Shown here: piece after piece, positions 36,512 to 45,814 of the stretch
Layout of the letters: every line of letters begins with the position of its first letter
How positions within the stretch are numbered: the stretch's first letter is position 1
Assembly: GCF_022427965.1 (NCBI RefSeq)
Contig: NZ_JAKTTI010000001.1
Coordinates: 304,616-368,615 of the forward strand
Source of the DNA: Fredinandcohnia quinoae
GTDB taxonomy: Bacteria > Bacillota > Bacilli > Bacillales > Bacillaceae_L
Length of the DNA stretch: 64,000 bases
Direction of reading: 5' to 3'
Notes under the pieces: generated by a model
Told to the model about the DNA's origin: nothing
Databases searched by the model: none
What the model saw: only the letters and a program-made list of their open reading frames with translations
Translations under genes and position numbers: made by a program

Positions 36512-36530
36512 CTACTGAACCACTCTCCTC

Positions 36531-37307
36531 TTATCCATGGACAACCGGTACATTCGATAATTTTTCTTCTTGGAACCAGTTTAATTTTTCATGTAATTGA
36601 ACAACATCACCAATCACAATCATACTTGGATTTGAGATATCTGCTTTCTTTACTAACTCTTCAATCGACTCAAGTGTCCCAATAACTGTACTTTGATCGT
36701 GGTATGTTCCCCAATGGATAAGCGCTATTGGAGTTTGCCGTGGTTTGCCATGATCAATTAATTTGTTGATTATCGTAGAAAGCTGTGAGACCCCCATATA
36801 GATACAGAGTGTATCTACGCCATTGACCAAATGTGACCACTGCTGTTCTGCCACTTGATCACCTACCTGATGCCCTGTAATCATGGCAAAACTCCTACTT
36901 AAAGAACGGTGGGTAACAGGAATTCCTGCATAAGCAGTAGCTGCTATACCAGCTGTAATTCCGGGTATGATTTCAAATGAAATCCCATGTTTTGCGCAGG
37001 CTTCAGCCTCTTCTCCTCCACGTCCAAATACAAAAGGATCACCGCCCTTGAGCCGAACAACTTGAAGTCCCTTTTTTGCATATTTCACTAAGAAATGATT
37101 GATTGTTTCCTGCTTCATCGTATGGTAATGTGGGAGTTTTCCACAGTACACAAGTTGCGCTCCATCCTTTGCTTTCTCCAATAGCTTTGGATTCACGAGC
37201 CGATCATATAGAATGACATCTGCTGCCTCAATATAACGTAGCCCTTTTACTGTTAAAAGGTCAGGATCACCTGGTCCGGCTCCTACTAAATAAACCTTGC
37301 CACTCAC
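36531..37307 (-). CDS. sumT: Uroporphyrinogen-III C-methyltransferase
   Basis: Methylates uroporphyrinogen III twice with SAM, giving precorrin-2, the branch point to siroheme. A 258-residue monofunctional protein (YlnD/CobA type): VYLVGAGPGDPDLLTVKG, YDRLV, GGDPFVFGRGGEE and VIPGITAGIA are the family motifs. I use the GTG start 8 bases after AAGGAG; the upstream ATG overlaps that site. Confidence 0.95.
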   Translation of the reverse strand: MSGKVYLVGAGPGDPDLLTVKGLRYIEAADVILYDRLVNPKLLEKAKDGAQLVYCGKLPHYHTMKQETINHFLVKYAKKGLQVVRLKGGDPFVFGRGGEEAEACAKHGISFEIIPGITAGIAATAYAGIPVTHRSLSRSFAMITGHQVGDQVAEQQWSHLVNGVDTLCIYMGVSQLSTIINKLIDHGKPRQTPIALIHWGTYHDQSTVIGTLESIEELVKKADISNPSMIVIGDVVQLHEKLNWFQEEKLSNVPVVHG

Positions 37308-37342
37308 AATAAACACTCCTTCCATTTACCAAAAATTAAGAA

Positions 37343-37942
37343 TCACAAAATGTGGTGTTCTCGAAGATAATGGAAGATTTGTTCCACTGCTTCGTCTACT
37401 GTCAATACGTTTGATGGAATGATGATTTCCGGACGTTCAGGCGCCTCATAAGGAGAATCAATCCCCGTAAAATTTTTAATTTCTCCACGACGTGCCTTCT
37501 CATAGAGCTGTTTTGGGTCTCGATTTTCACAAATTTCGATTGGACAATCAACGAATACCTCAATAAATTCTCCTGCTTCAAAAAGTGCACGAACTTGATC
37601 TCTATCTGACCGAAACGGAGAGATAAAAGCAGTTGTTACTACTTTTCCACTATCGATAAATAGCTTAGCCACTTCACCGATTCTTCTAATATTTTCAGTT
37701 CGATCATAATCTGAAAAGCCGAGATCACGATTAAGCCCATGGCGAATATTATCACCATCAAGGACGTATTCATTAATTCCTTGAAAATATAATTCACTAG
37801 AAACAGCGTTTGCAATTGTCGATTTCCCTGATCCTGATAAACCTGTGAACCATAAAACACAACTCCCGTGACCATTTTGAACACGTCGGTCAGTCTTTGT
37901 TATTGCACTATGATGCCAGACAATATTAGTTGCCTTAGACAT
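37343..37942 (-). CDS. cysC: Adenylyl-sulfate kinase
   Basis: Phosphorylates APS to PAPS for reduction by CysH. A 199-residue P-loop kinase with Walker A GLSGSGKST (about 35-43), LDGDNIRHGLNRDLGFS and FVDCPIEICENRDPKQLYEKAR. The length is normal. It is 13 bases after sat. Confidence 0.96.
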   Translation of the reverse strand: MSKATNIVWHHSAITKTDRRVQNGHGSCVLWFTGLSGSGKSTIANAVSSELYFQGINEYVLDGDNIRHGLNRDLGFSDYDRTENIRRIGEVAKLFIDSGKVVTTAFISPFRSDRDQVRALFEAGEFIEVFVDCPIEICENRDPKQLYEKARRGEIKNFTGIDSPYEAPERPEIIIPSNVLTVDEAVEQIFHYLREHHIL

Positions 37943-37954
37943 GGCTTCCCTCCT

Positions 37955-39103
37955 CTAAACTAATGCATTCTCTTTCAAGCCTTCGATAAGTACCTCCACA
38001 ACCTCTTTCCGACTAAAAGTGGATGGTGGAACTTTACCATTTCGAAGCATTTCTCTAACCTTAGTGCCTGATAAAATAACACGGTCTTCTTTAGAATGTG
38101 GACAAGTCTTATCTGAAGCCATCCCCTCACATTTATTGCAATAAAAGCTATGTTCAAAAAATAGCGGAATAATTCCAAGTTCATTTTCAGGAAACTCACT
38201 GAAGATGCGTTGTGCATCATACGTTCCATAATAATTACCCACTCCTGCATGATCACGTCCAACGATAAAATGAGTACAACCAAAGTTTTTCCGTGCAATT
38301 GCATGAAAAACAGCCTCTCTTGGCCCTGCATAACGCATAGCAGCAGGATATACCCCAAGTTTGACTCGTTCCTTTGGATAGTAATTTTCTAAGAGGACAC
38401 GATAGCTTTTTAACCTTACATCTGCTGAAATATCATCAGATTTTGTTTCCCCTACAAGTGGATTAACAAATAATCCATCAACCGTTTCAAGGGCTGCCTT
38501 TTGAATATATTCGTGAGCTCGATGAATAGGGTTTCGTGTTTGGAAACCAACAACTGTTTTCCATTCATTTTTTTCAAACAAAGCTCTAGTATCCTTCGGC
38601 TCATACCAAACATCGTTAAATATGCCTTTTTCCGTCTTTTTAATAAGAGTTATATCCCCAGCGACATAGACAGTCCCTCTTTCAAAGAGTCGTTTAACAC
38701 CTGGATGGACAAGTTCTTCTGTCCGATAGACCAATATAGCCTCTTTACTTAAGTCTGGTTCATACCATTCTGAAACTTTTAATACACCATAGACCTCGTT
38801 CTTAAAAACTAGTTTAACTTCTTCACCTTTTTTAAGTGTTTCAGCCTTTTTGTACGATACAGGAAGTGTAACTGGAATCGACCAAATCATGCCTCCTGCA
38901 AGTCGCATGCTTTCGACAACAGATTCATAGTCTTCCCGACCAAGAAAACCAGTCAATGGACTGAATACTCCAATTCCAATTAATTCAAGGTCACTTAATG
39001 CAATAGCATCAAGTTCAATCTCTTTATCGAGATGGGCATAATCAAAATCAGGATCATATGCCTGGATTAAAGTACCTCCATGAGGTTGCGGTAAAAATGA
39101 CAT
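37955..39103 (-). CDS. sat: Sulfate adenylyltransferase
   Basis: Activates sulfate with ATP to APS. A 382-residue dissimilatory-type (single-chain) ATP sulfurylase: PHGGTL at the N-terminus, [15 protein letters not shown] as the HxxH catalytic segment, and [24 protein letters not shown] near the C-terminus is a zinc-type cysteine cluster of the Bacillus enzymes. I prefer the ATG of MSFLPQ, about 10 bases after AAAGG and in line with homologues; an ATG six codons earlier is weaker. Confidence 0.94.
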   Translation of the reverse strand: MSFLPQPHGGTLIQAYDPDFDYAHLDKEIELDAIALSDLELIGIGVFSPLTGFLGREDYESVVESMRLAGGMIWSIPVTLPVSYKKAETLKKGEEVKLVFKNEVYGVLKVSEWYEPDLSKEAILVYRTEELVHPGVKRLFERGTVYVAGDITLIKKTEKGIFNDVWYEPKDTRALFEKNEWKTVVGFQTRNPIHRAHEYIQKAALETVDGLFVNPLVGETKSDDISADVRLKSYRVLLENYYPKERVKLGVYPAAMRYAGPREAVFHAIARKNFGCTHFIVGRDHAGVGNYYGTYDAQRIFSEFPENELGIIPLFFEHSFYCNKCEGMASDKTCPHSKEDRVILSGTKVREMLRNGKVPPSTFSRKEVVEVLIEGLKENALV

Positions 39104-39165
39104 TAATATCATACCTTTCATTGATTTTTATAATTTAATTGTTTTATAGTATCCACTAATTTAAT

Positions 39166-40233
39166 CTAGTTAGATTCCTTCTCAGCTTCTAAATGAATAA
39201 TTGGTTTCTGCCGTTTCAACAAAAACCACACACCAAATACTGAAATCAGAACGCTCACCATTACAATAATTGGGTAAACATTTTTTTCAATGAATAATTG
39301 AATAAGTGTGTAAGACAGTAGCATTGAGAGGACTGGGGATACAATCCAAACTGTGAGCAATTGTACAACGATTCCCTTTTTCAAAACTGCCTTCCCATGA
39401 TTTACAAATCCGATTCCGATAATCGAAGAGGTTGTGATTTGTGTCAGTGGTACTGGAATTCCAAACAATGATGCAACTGTTACAATGCTTGCACCAGTAC
39501 CTGAGATCACGCATCCTTCCTCTAACTTGATTGTTGTAATCTTTTTTCCATTCGTTTCGAGGACACGTCGACCTAGCAGCAATACACCAATGGCAACAAA
39601 TAAACCACCCCAGAAAATACCGAATTCCTTAGAAAGAATTCCTGAACCAACAAGTGGACCAATTGCATTAGCAACATTGTTCATACCCGCAGAAAAAGCT
39701 TCAAACAATCCCATAAAAATCACAAGGACTGATAAAAACGGGATTGCTTTTGGGGCCAACATAACCCGTTTTATGTATTTGCTTTTTAAAAAAGTAGTAG
39801 CAATGATGGCAATCACAAACGCAAGTAAAGGTGTAATCAGCCAGAATAACATAATCCAGAGAACATTCGAGATAAAAATAGACTGATAGACAATTCCTGC
39901 TCCGATTACTGAACCAACCGCCACTTCACTCGTTGATAGAGGAATACCGAAAATATTTGCCAAAAATAACGATGAAGCAGCAGATGCTAATACAATTAAG
40001 GCAATTGGAGTCGAGAATGTACTAGAAGGGACAATCCCACTTCCAATTGTTTTAACAACCTCACCGCCACCAAGCCAAGCACCAAGAAATACTGCTATAC
40101 TACAGAGGAGCAATGCTAGCCATTTCGATATCACATTTGAACCATATGCAATTCCCATCGAAGCAGCTGCACCACTACCTCCTATATTCATGGCAAAAAA
40201 TAACCCAATTATTATAGCCATAAACATAATCAT
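39166..40233 (-). CDS. cysP: Sulfate permease of the PiT phosphate-transporter family
   Basis: A 355-residue membrane transporter with about ten helices. The PiT signature repeats are FAMNIGGSGAAASMGIAYG and AGMNNVANAIGPLVGSGIL. In Bacillus a member in this very position (CysP/YlnA) imports sulfate, so sulfate is the inferred substrate. It lies between cysH and sat, 12 bases after cysH. Confidence 0.9.
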   Translation of the reverse strand: MIMFMAIIIGLFFAMNIGGSGAAASMGIAYGSNVISKWLALLLCSIAVFLGAWLGGGEVVKTIGSGIVPSSTFSTPIALIVLASAASSLFLANIFGIPLSTSEVAVGSVIGAGIVYQSIFISNVLWIMLFWLITPLLAFVIAIIATTFLKSKYIKRVMLAPKAIPFLSVLVIFMGLFEAFSAGMNNVANAIGPLVGSGILSKEFGIFWGGLFVAIGVLLLGRRVLETNGKKITTIKLEEGCVISGTGASIVTVASLFGIPVPLTQITTSSIIGIGFVNHGKAVLKKGIVVQLLTVWIVSPVLSMLLSYTLIQLFIEKNVYPIIVMVSVLISVFGVWFLLKRQKPIIHLEAEKESN

Positions 40234-40245
40234 GTTACGTCCTCC

Positions 40246-40959
40246 TTAGCGGGTGTGAAGACCACACTCCGTCTTACCGATTCCCGCCCAACGTCCCTCA
40301 CGTGAGTCACCACTATCACTAACAGGATGTGTACAAGGGAAACATCCAATACTTGGATATTGATGGTCATGCAAAATGTTATATGGTAAATCCCTTTTTC
40401 GAAGATATTCCCATACATCATCCCAAGTCCAATGGATGAGAGGACAAATTTTAATGTTCTTGAACTTATCATCCTTATTAATAAATTCAGTATTTGCCCT
40501 TGAAGGCGATTGCTCCCTACGAAGTCCAGAAATCCAAGCTTGTTTCGTCGAGAGAACCTCTTTTAATGGAATTACTTTCCTAATATTGCAGCACTCATTC
40601 GGATTCCTTCTCCATAATGCGGTTCCAAATTGTGCAGCTTGATCCTCAAGACTGATGGTCGGCTGTTTTCGTTCAATTCTTAAGGATGGAAAACGTGTCT
40701 CAATCTTATCAATCACTTCATAAGTCTCAGGAAAGTGCAAACCAGTATCTAAAAAAACAATATGAGCATCTGACTTACACTGTTGAATCAGATCAATTAG
40801 AACGATTGCTTCAGCACCGAAACTTGAGGCGTAGACAATCTTTTCCGCTGAATAGGTGCTATAGGCCCATTCTAATACTGCCTTTGCCCCTTTTGATTCA
40901 TCATCTGTGTTAAATTGATTTGAAATTTGAATCCAATTATCATACGTTGTAACCGACAT
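40246..40959 (-). CDS. cysH: Phosphoadenylyl-sulfate (or adenylyl-sulfate) reductase
   Basis: Reduces (P)APS to sulfite with thioredoxin. A 237-residue protein with the nucleotide motif SSFGAE, SGLRREQSPSRA and the C-terminal catalytic KTECGLH. The cysteine pairs at about 123-124 and 206/209 (NECCNIR, GCFPCTHP) are the [4Fe-4S] ligands of the type that can also use APS. A cysC is nearby, so the pathway may use PAPS. The ribosome site AAAGGAGG precedes the ATG. It is the first gene of the operon but has a terminator upstream. Confidence 0.95.
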   Translation of the reverse strand: MSVTTYDNWIQISNQFNTDDESKGAKAVLEWAYSTYSAEKIVYASSFGAEAIVLIDLIQQCKSDAHIVFLDTGLHFPETYEVIDKIETRFPSLRIERKQPTISLEDQAAQFGTALWRRNPNECCNIRKVIPLKEVLSTKQAWISGLRREQSPSRANTEFINKDDKFKNIKICPLIHWTWDDVWEYLRKRDLPYNILHDHQYPSIGCFPCTHPVSDSGDSREGRWAGIGKTECGLHTR

Positions 40960-41029
40960 TGTATTAACCTCCTTTCATTCCTAAAAACATTCGAGAGTAG
41001 CTGTAAGAAAAGCACTTGAAAATTTCAAT

Positions 41030-41072
41030 AAAAAAAGGCAGCCTCCCATTTTAATAAAATGGAGACCGCCTC
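41030..41072 (-). terminator. Strong terminator between yezD and cysH, possible attenuator
   Basis: On the minus strand GAGGCGGTCTCCATTTT / AAAATGGGAGGCTGCC forms a long stem around ATTA and ends in seven T. Only about 70 bases and no convincing promoter separate it from cysH, so read-through may be needed for cysH expression. Confidence 0.7.
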
Positions 41073-41084
41073 TAGTTTTTCTAG

Positions 41085-41240
41085 TCAGCGATTTTTATTT
41101 GATTGAAGACGAACCTTTTCATTTTTCTCGATTTGAACAATCTTTCCATCTTGGACTACAAGTGTGATTGAACCATATTTAATTGATTCAAGCATCCTTT
41201 CAAGATGTTCCAATAATTCTTCCTTTCCATCAATTTTCAG
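41085..41240 (-). CDS. yezD: YezD family small protein
   Basis: A 51-residue protein of the DUF2292/YezD family, found beside sulfur genes in Bacillus. The core YGSITLVVQDGKIVQIEKNEK is the family signature. Its frame has no ATG, GTG or TTG near the ribosome site: AAAGGGGG lies 9 bases before a CTG (41240), which gives (M)KIDGKEELLEHLERML. I take CTG as the start. Its role is not known. The gene lies between sirC and cysH on the same strand and is followed by a strong terminator. Confidence 0.72.
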   Translation of the reverse strand: MKIDGKEELLEHLERMLESIKYGSITLVVQDGKIVQIEKNEKVRLQSNKNR

Positions 41241-41396
41241 TTGATTCGTCCCCCTTTCATTTTAATTTATAAATCTATAGCTACTCTTCATTCAAATTAA
41301 TTATTAAAATTAATCCTACCATACCGATTGGTTTTATGTAAATAAGAAAATTAAATAATTTATGTAAATTTTATGAATAGACAAAAGTTGGACAAT
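41241..41396 (-). promoter_or_regulatory. AT-rich regulatory gap before yezD
   Basis: It holds ACCAATCGGTATGGTAGGA (41310-41328 on the minus strand), loosely like the sulfur-regulator CymR sites of Bacillus. No S-box (SAM riboswitch) sequence is present. The TATAAT-like element ATAATTAATTTGAATG is too weak to call. Inference only. Confidence 0.25.
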
Positions 41397-42017
41397 TTAA
41401 CGATTACTTTCCGTTAAATCTTGTATTTTCGCAAGTAGTTGTTCCCTTACATGACCATCAATACGATAACGGTCTTCTAGAATTTCCTCTAATAAACGAT
41501 TTTTTTCTTCAAGTCCGATGTTCAACTCTTTTACAATCCTACGGCATTGAAGTAAAAAAGCTGAATATGTCACCCAAGAATGATCAAATCGTTGATCGAA
41601 CTCATGTTTCAACTTTCGAGAAAGCTTTGGGCTCGATCCATTTGTAGTCACAGCAATAAGAAGATGACCCCTCTTAACAACTGCTGGAAAAGTTACATTT
41701 CCTTCTTCATATTTATCAACTACACAAACTAATTGGTTGGGACTCAACATCTTTGCAAGTGAGTGGTTTGTTTGTCGATCATTTGTTGCAAGAATAACCA
41801 GGAAAGCATCCTCAAAATCATTTGGCCTTGCCTCTCGGTGGATAAGCTGATATTCATTGTCATTACATAACTGGAGAACCTTATCACAGAAAAACGGTGA
41901 AATGAAAATGAGAGTAGCCTTTTGTATACTCAAAGTCTCCGCTTTTCTTGCAGCAATCTTACCCCCGCCCACAATTACTACTTTTTTCCCCTCTACATTT
42001 ACGATTAATGGTTGCAT
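41397..42017 (-). CDS. sirC: Precorrin-2 dehydrogenase (siroheme synthase NAD domain)
   Basis: Oxidises precorrin-2 to sirohydrochlorin with NAD+, the step between SumT and SirB. A 206-residue Rossmann protein (KKVVIVGGGKIAARKAE) with the helical C-terminal domain. It matches B. subtilis YlnF, which is the last gene of the cysH operon there; here it lies upstream of the operon. I start at the ATG of MQPLIVN because AGGGGGAAG precedes it. The 27 earlier codons have no ribosome site. Confidence 0.9.
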   Translation of the reverse strand: MQPLIVNVEGKKVVIVGGGKIAARKAETLSIQKATLIFISPFFCDKVLQLCNDNEYQLIHREARPNDFEDAFLVILATNDRQTNHSLAKMLSPNQLVCVVDKYEEGNVTFPAVVKRGHLLIAVTTNGSSPKLSRKLKHEFDQRFDHSWVTYSAFLLQCRRIVKELNIGLEEKNRLLEEILEDRYRIDGHVREQLLAKIQDLTESNR

Positions 42018-42140
42018 TTTCTTCCCCCTATATATTTGTATTACATAATAATTATAACTATTCATATAAGTCAAGTATGAATTAAAAAATCTAAACAAAA
42101 ATAGAGTCCAAAAAGAACTCTAAAAATTTCGCTAAAACTA

Positions 42141-42827
42141 TCAATTTCCTAACAACTCTCGTGTTTTTGCTAAAATTTCCTCATCCTTCAAACGGAATTT
42201 AAATTCAACCCGACGAGAAGCTTGATTACTATAGTTTCCTTTTTCATCAGTACGTCCCTCTGTAAATGATTTTCCGTTTACCGTTAATTTCGCTTGTAAA
42301 TGTGCTTGTATGTTTTTATAAGGAAATTCTTCACTTAGGATATATTCTGCAACTCGATATGCCCTTTGCTGGGAAAGCTCTAAATTATACAGATAAGTAC
42401 CGTCCTTATCGGCATGGCCCTCAATGATAATTTCGGAAATATACGCTTCATATCCACCTTCCAGTAATACATCTAGGTATGCAGGAACAAATTCATCTAA
42501 AAACGTAAAAGCCTCTGGTTTTAAAACTGCAGAATCATACTCAAACAAAATATCCGTATTAAAGATTAGTGCACCTGTTTTTTCATCAATTTCAATGCTA
42601 GAATCACTAAATTCTTTATTTATATCCTGGATTAAATCGACTCTTACTCCCATAATTTGATCAATCGTTTGTTTCATTTCTTTTATTTGAAACGATTTTA
42701 TCACCATCATAATGATAAAAATAAGGATAAAGCATAGTAATACCGTCGTTAATAAATCAGTGAATGATGGCCAAAAGTGACTTTCCTCATTCTCGCGATG
42801 AAATAATTTCTGATATTTATTAATCAT
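42141..42827 (-). CDS. MotB/OmpA-family stator subunit, ZorB-like
   Basis: A 228-residue single-pass membrane protein. A short cytoplasmic N-terminus is followed by one helix (about 22-44, FTDLLTTVLLCFILIFIIMM) with Asp at 24, the usual ion-carrying acid of MotB/ZorB stators. The periplasmic-type OmpA domain has LIFNTDILFEYDSAVL, IIIEGHADKDG and NLELSQQRAYRVAEYI, the peptidoglycan-binding elements. I start at the ATG that overlaps the preceding stop by 8 bases; an ATG eight codons earlier overlaps by 32. With its neighbour it forms an ion-driven motor. It is not flagellar MotB and no flagellar gene is near. Confidence 0.75.
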   Translation of the reverse strand: MINKYQKLFHRENEESHFWPSFTDLLTTVLLCFILIFIIMMVIKSFQIKEMKQTIDQIMGVRVDLIQDINKEFSDSSIEIDEKTGALIFNTDILFEYDSAVLKPEAFTFLDEFVPAYLDVLLEGGYEAYISEIIIEGHADKDGTYLYNLELSQQRAYRVAEYILSEEFPYKNIQAHLQAKLTVNGKSFTEGRTDEKGNYSNQASRRVEFKFRLKDEEILAKTRELLGN

Positions 42828-44640
42828 TGGTGCCAATCCTAACTCTTTCATTCATTGAACTTTGTGAGATAGACTGAAGCTGTCGATTGAGCTGTTGGAA
42901 TTCCAGACTTATCCCACCGAGCGTTTGCTGTAATTGCCGAGCACCTCTCTGTTGGTTTTCATCCGTTATTTCCCCTATTTGCTTAAATTCCTTCTTCACT
43001 ATCTCATTCATATCAATAATGTACTCACCAATATTTCTACTCACCTTTTCCAACTTATCCCCAAGAGTCCCCTCCAAATTCATCGCATATTTAGAAAGGC
43101 TGTCTTTTAAGGCATTGACAGTTGACTCAATCTGATTTTCTTTATAATTAAATGAATCTGACATTTGAGAAATTGTACGATTGATATCATTTAATAATTT
43201 AGTATGTTTTATACTTATCTGCTCATTTGAACGGGATGTTTCATTTAAATAATTTTCGATAGCTTGAGAATTTGTCAAATGAATTTGTAAATGCGAATTA
43301 AACTCATGAGTGAATTGTGTTAGTTCATCAAAACGGTAGGTTAATAGATTTTTATAATCTCCTTGTGCCTTATTAATTGTATCTAATGCAAGTGGTAGAC
43401 GACCTATTGAATTTCCAAGTGACTTAAAATCATTTCTAACCTCTCTTAAAGAAGTAATCATTTCTGAAAGCTTTGAGCTAACATCGTTGCCAAATATACG
43501 TTCAAACTTCTGATTGTTTTCTTTCATTATTTTGATAAAATGTTCGCTTTGCCCATTCACTTTCTCAAATGCACCATAGATTGAATCCTGTCTTTCCGCA
43601 ATGGATGAAAAGTATTCTTTCAAATCGATAATTGATTGTTGAAAATGATTCATCGTTTCCATATGTGAAGTTGTTAGTTCAGCAATTTTTTTATACGTTT
43701 CAGTAAAAGCAATCGTCATTTTTTCATTTCTTTGATCCATTTTGTCAAAATATGAAAACAATTGATCAAAATTTTTATTTAAATTCTTAACCCCTTTATC
43801 AAAGCCATCAGTTAATTCTTTTACACCATTAAAAATCACCGTAAAACTAGTAAGGTTCTCAGTCAGGCCCTCATTAAATTTAGCTAAGTCTTTGGCAGAT
43901 TGCTGCAAACCTACTGTATATTCTTGGAATCCCTTAAAAGAATCTACAATGCTCTGTAATGATTCTTGATTCGTTTCCTTAAGCATTAGAATCGAGGAAT
44001 TAATTGTTTCTGATACTGTAATAAGACGAGCTATTCCATCTGGTACATTTCCTTCTAGTTTGGACTCTGTTTTTAACATAATATCTGTGAGCATATATTC
44101 GGTGTTGGTAACCCGAGTAACGACTGTCATAATCAACGACAAACCCATACCTGCAATACTTGTATAGAACGCAACATCAATACCAGCAAGTACTAATGCT
44201 ACATTCTCTACTAGTTGATCTCCTGTTGAATCAATACTACCAAGTGACATAGCAAGTCCGATGAATGTCCCTAACACACCAATCAATATAAAAATCGATA
44301 CCGTCATCTGAATCATTTTAATAAGATTAACAACTGGAACATTAAATACGCGCCATCCTGAAAATTTATTTTGAACATATGTTTCAATTTTCATCGATTC
44401 CTGCTGATCGTTATGTTCATATTCGGCTTTGAAAAGATTCAATGGGGCTATATCCAATGAATTTGTATCACGGATAAAGTTACGAATTCTCCTCAATTTG
44501 CTATACAGTATAAAATGCATGAAAATTGTTATGGAAAATCCTAAAAAAAGAGCAATAAAAATAAATTCTATTAATGGACTAGATAAAACAGTTTGTGCTC
44601 GCTCATCACTCATAAAAAATTTCAAAATATATTCAACCAT
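42820..44640 (-). CDS. MotA/TolQ/ExbB-type subunit with a long coiled-coil tail, ZorA-like
   Basis: A 606-residue protein with three membrane helices: about 24-46, 106-134 (GVLGTFIGLAMSLGS) and 152-176 (AFYTSIAGMGLSLIMTVV). The glycine- and threonine-rich helices are the MotA/ExbB channel signature. From about 190 to the end runs a long alpha-helical, probably coiled-coil tail (for example EGTLGDKLEKVSRNIGEYI). The tail is the distinctive feature of ZorA, the anti-phage Zorya stator, whose tail transmits signals to effectors. No ZorC, ZorD or ZorE gene lies nearby. Other long-tailed stators also exist, so the biological role is open. Confidence 0.72.
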   Translation of the reverse strand: MVEYILKFFMSDERAQTVLSSPLIEFIFIALFLGFSITIFMHFILYSKLRRIRNFIRDTNSLDIAPLNLFKAEYEHNDQQESMKIETYVQNKFSGWRVFNVPVVNLIKMIQMTVSIFILIGVLGTFIGLAMSLGSIDSTGDQLVENVALVLAGIDVAFYTSIAGMGLSLIMTVVTRVTNTEYMLTDIMLKTESKLEGNVPDGIARLITVSETINSSILMLKETNQESLQSIVDSFKGFQEYTVGLQQSAKDLAKFNEGLTENLTSFTVIFNGVKELTDGFDKGVKNLNKNFDQLFSYFDKMDQRNEKMTIAFTETYKKIAELTTSHMETMNHFQQSIIDLKEYFSSIAERQDSIYGAFEKVNGQSEHFIKIMKENNQKFERIFGNDVSSKLSEMITSLREVRNDFKSLGNSIGRLPLALDTINKAQGDYKNLLTYRFDELTQFTHEFNSHLQIHLTNSQAIENYLNETSRSNEQISIKHTKLLNDINRTISQMSDSFNYKENQIESTVNALKDSLSKYAMNLEGTLGDKLEKVSRNIGEYIIDMNEIVKKEFKQIGEITDENQQRGARQLQQTLGGISLEFQQLNRQLQSISQSSMNERVRIGTND

Positions 44641-44803
44641 GCAAGATCCCCCTATTTGAAAATAAAGCTTGCAGCATAACTACCACCTTTGATTTATAGC
44701 TATTCAAAAGATGGACAAATCATGCATGGAAGTAGGGAAATGTAAAAACAGTTCTCTGCACGCAACAAAATAGGACACGGCTCATAGCTCCGCATCCCAT
44801 TCA
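44641..44803 (-). terminator. Gap with terminator of the DUF3231 gene
   Basis: On the minus strand GGATGCGG / CCGTGTCC (44773-44797) with a 9-base loop runs to TATTTTG. The remaining 44641-44764 should hold the promoter of the stator pair, but I see no good hexamers. Confidence 0.5.
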
Positions 44804-45814
44804 TTATTTTTCCTTGATTAGTTTTTCTTTATCCTTTGTTGTAGGTGGTTGCTCCATCCATTCATTACTGATCATAATATCGGCGCCATCCTTAGCAAAC
44901 TGGGCAACTTCAACTGATAAACGTTCATAATTCGTTACCAAGTCGGATCGTTGACTAGCTGCTGCTGATGTTGCATAATTCCCTATACCCGCAGAGCTTA
45001 ATAAACCCATATGAAACATTGTCAGCTTGTCTGAAAATGGCGGTGTTGTTGAATCCGTTATCGAAATATCAGATGACACAGGAGATTGTATATTATTATC
45101 AATAAGCATATCAATAAATATCTTCATATGTTTTTGTGAAATTTCACATCCTCGTATCATCCATTTTTCAACTTTTTTGTTCGAAGAAGTTTGAGCAAAA
45201 CTAAGAGAAAGCTTGCTTCCAATATGGTTATTTAAACTATTCATATATAGATGTGATATTTCCATTGCATTTAATGGTCGTTGTTTACTAAAAATAGAAT
45301 AACCACTTAAATATTTCTTGCTATCTACATGGTCAGATTGTGTAGGATAAGGGATATAAGGAGCTCTAATATATAGTCCTTTTGACAATAATACATCCGT
45401 ACATTTATCAAATAAATCAGCAGTTTCCTGAAGGCCCTTTATAAAAAATGTTTTGATTTCTTTTCTTGCACCAAAAGCAACAAAACTACTAAACCCAAGC
45501 ATCCCAGTTCTAGCCATGTGGGTAATATACTGAAGCATAAAAGGATCCGTATATAACCTAGGGGCATCCAAATTAACATCTTCCTCTGTAAATCCTTTTG
45601 GGATAGGGAGGTTTTCGACCTTATACATATAGTTTAACGTATCAATATGAGAAGAAGAAATGGTATGTGCTAGTTCAATAATAGGACGAATATCTTCATC
45701 CTCTATAATCCTAAGAAAATAACTTAAAATGCATTTGGACATACTATCAATTAAGTAAGCAGTCCAAATACATGCAATTTCAGCAGAAGTTAATTGAGTG
45801 TGGTGTTCCGTCAT
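44804..45814 (-). CDS. DUF3231 family protein
   Basis: A protein of 336 residues with two similar helical halves: LTSAEIACIWTAYLIDSMSKC to about 160 and NAMEISHLYMNSLNNHIGSKLS to the end. Each half has ferritin-like four-helix bundle character. DUF3231 proteins are abundant in spore-forming Bacillaceae and often expressed in sporulation; the function is unknown. GGAGGT lies before the ATG. It precedes the stator pair on the same strand and may or may not share its transcript. Confidence 0.78.
   Translation of the reverse strand: MTEHHTQLTSAEIACIWTAYLIDSMSKCILSYFLRIIEDEDIRPIIELAHTISSSHIDTLNYMYKVENLPIPKGFTEEDVNLDAPRLYTDPFMLQYITHMARTGMLGFSSFVAFGARKEIKTFFIKGLQETADLFDKCTDVLLSKGLYIRAPYIPYPTQSDHVDSKKYLSGYSIFSKQRPLNAMEISHLYMNSLNNHIGSKLSLSFAQTSSNKKVEKWMIRGCEISQKHMKIFIDMLIDNNIQSPVSSDISITDSTTPPFSDKLTMFHMGLLSSAGIGNYATSAAASQRSDLVTNYERLSVEVAQFAKDGADIMISNEWMEQPPTTKDKEKLIKEK

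Noticed and set aside
39434..39886. A 150-codon plus-strand frame opposite cysP
   Set aside because: It is antisense to a well-conserved transporter, and I see no recognisable domain.
40960..41396. S-box (SAM riboswitch) before cysH
   Set aside because: None of the conserved S-box blocks are present on the minus strand; the only structure is the terminator after yezD.
42141..44640. A complete Zorya defence system
   Set aside because: Only ZorA- and ZorB-like genes are found. The neighbours are sirC and a DUF3231 gene, with no ZorC, ZorD or ZorE candidates.
42141..44640. Flagellar motAB
   Set aside because: The MotA-like protein has three helices and a coiled-coil tail of about 400 residues, unlike flagellar MotA, and no flagellar gene is linked.
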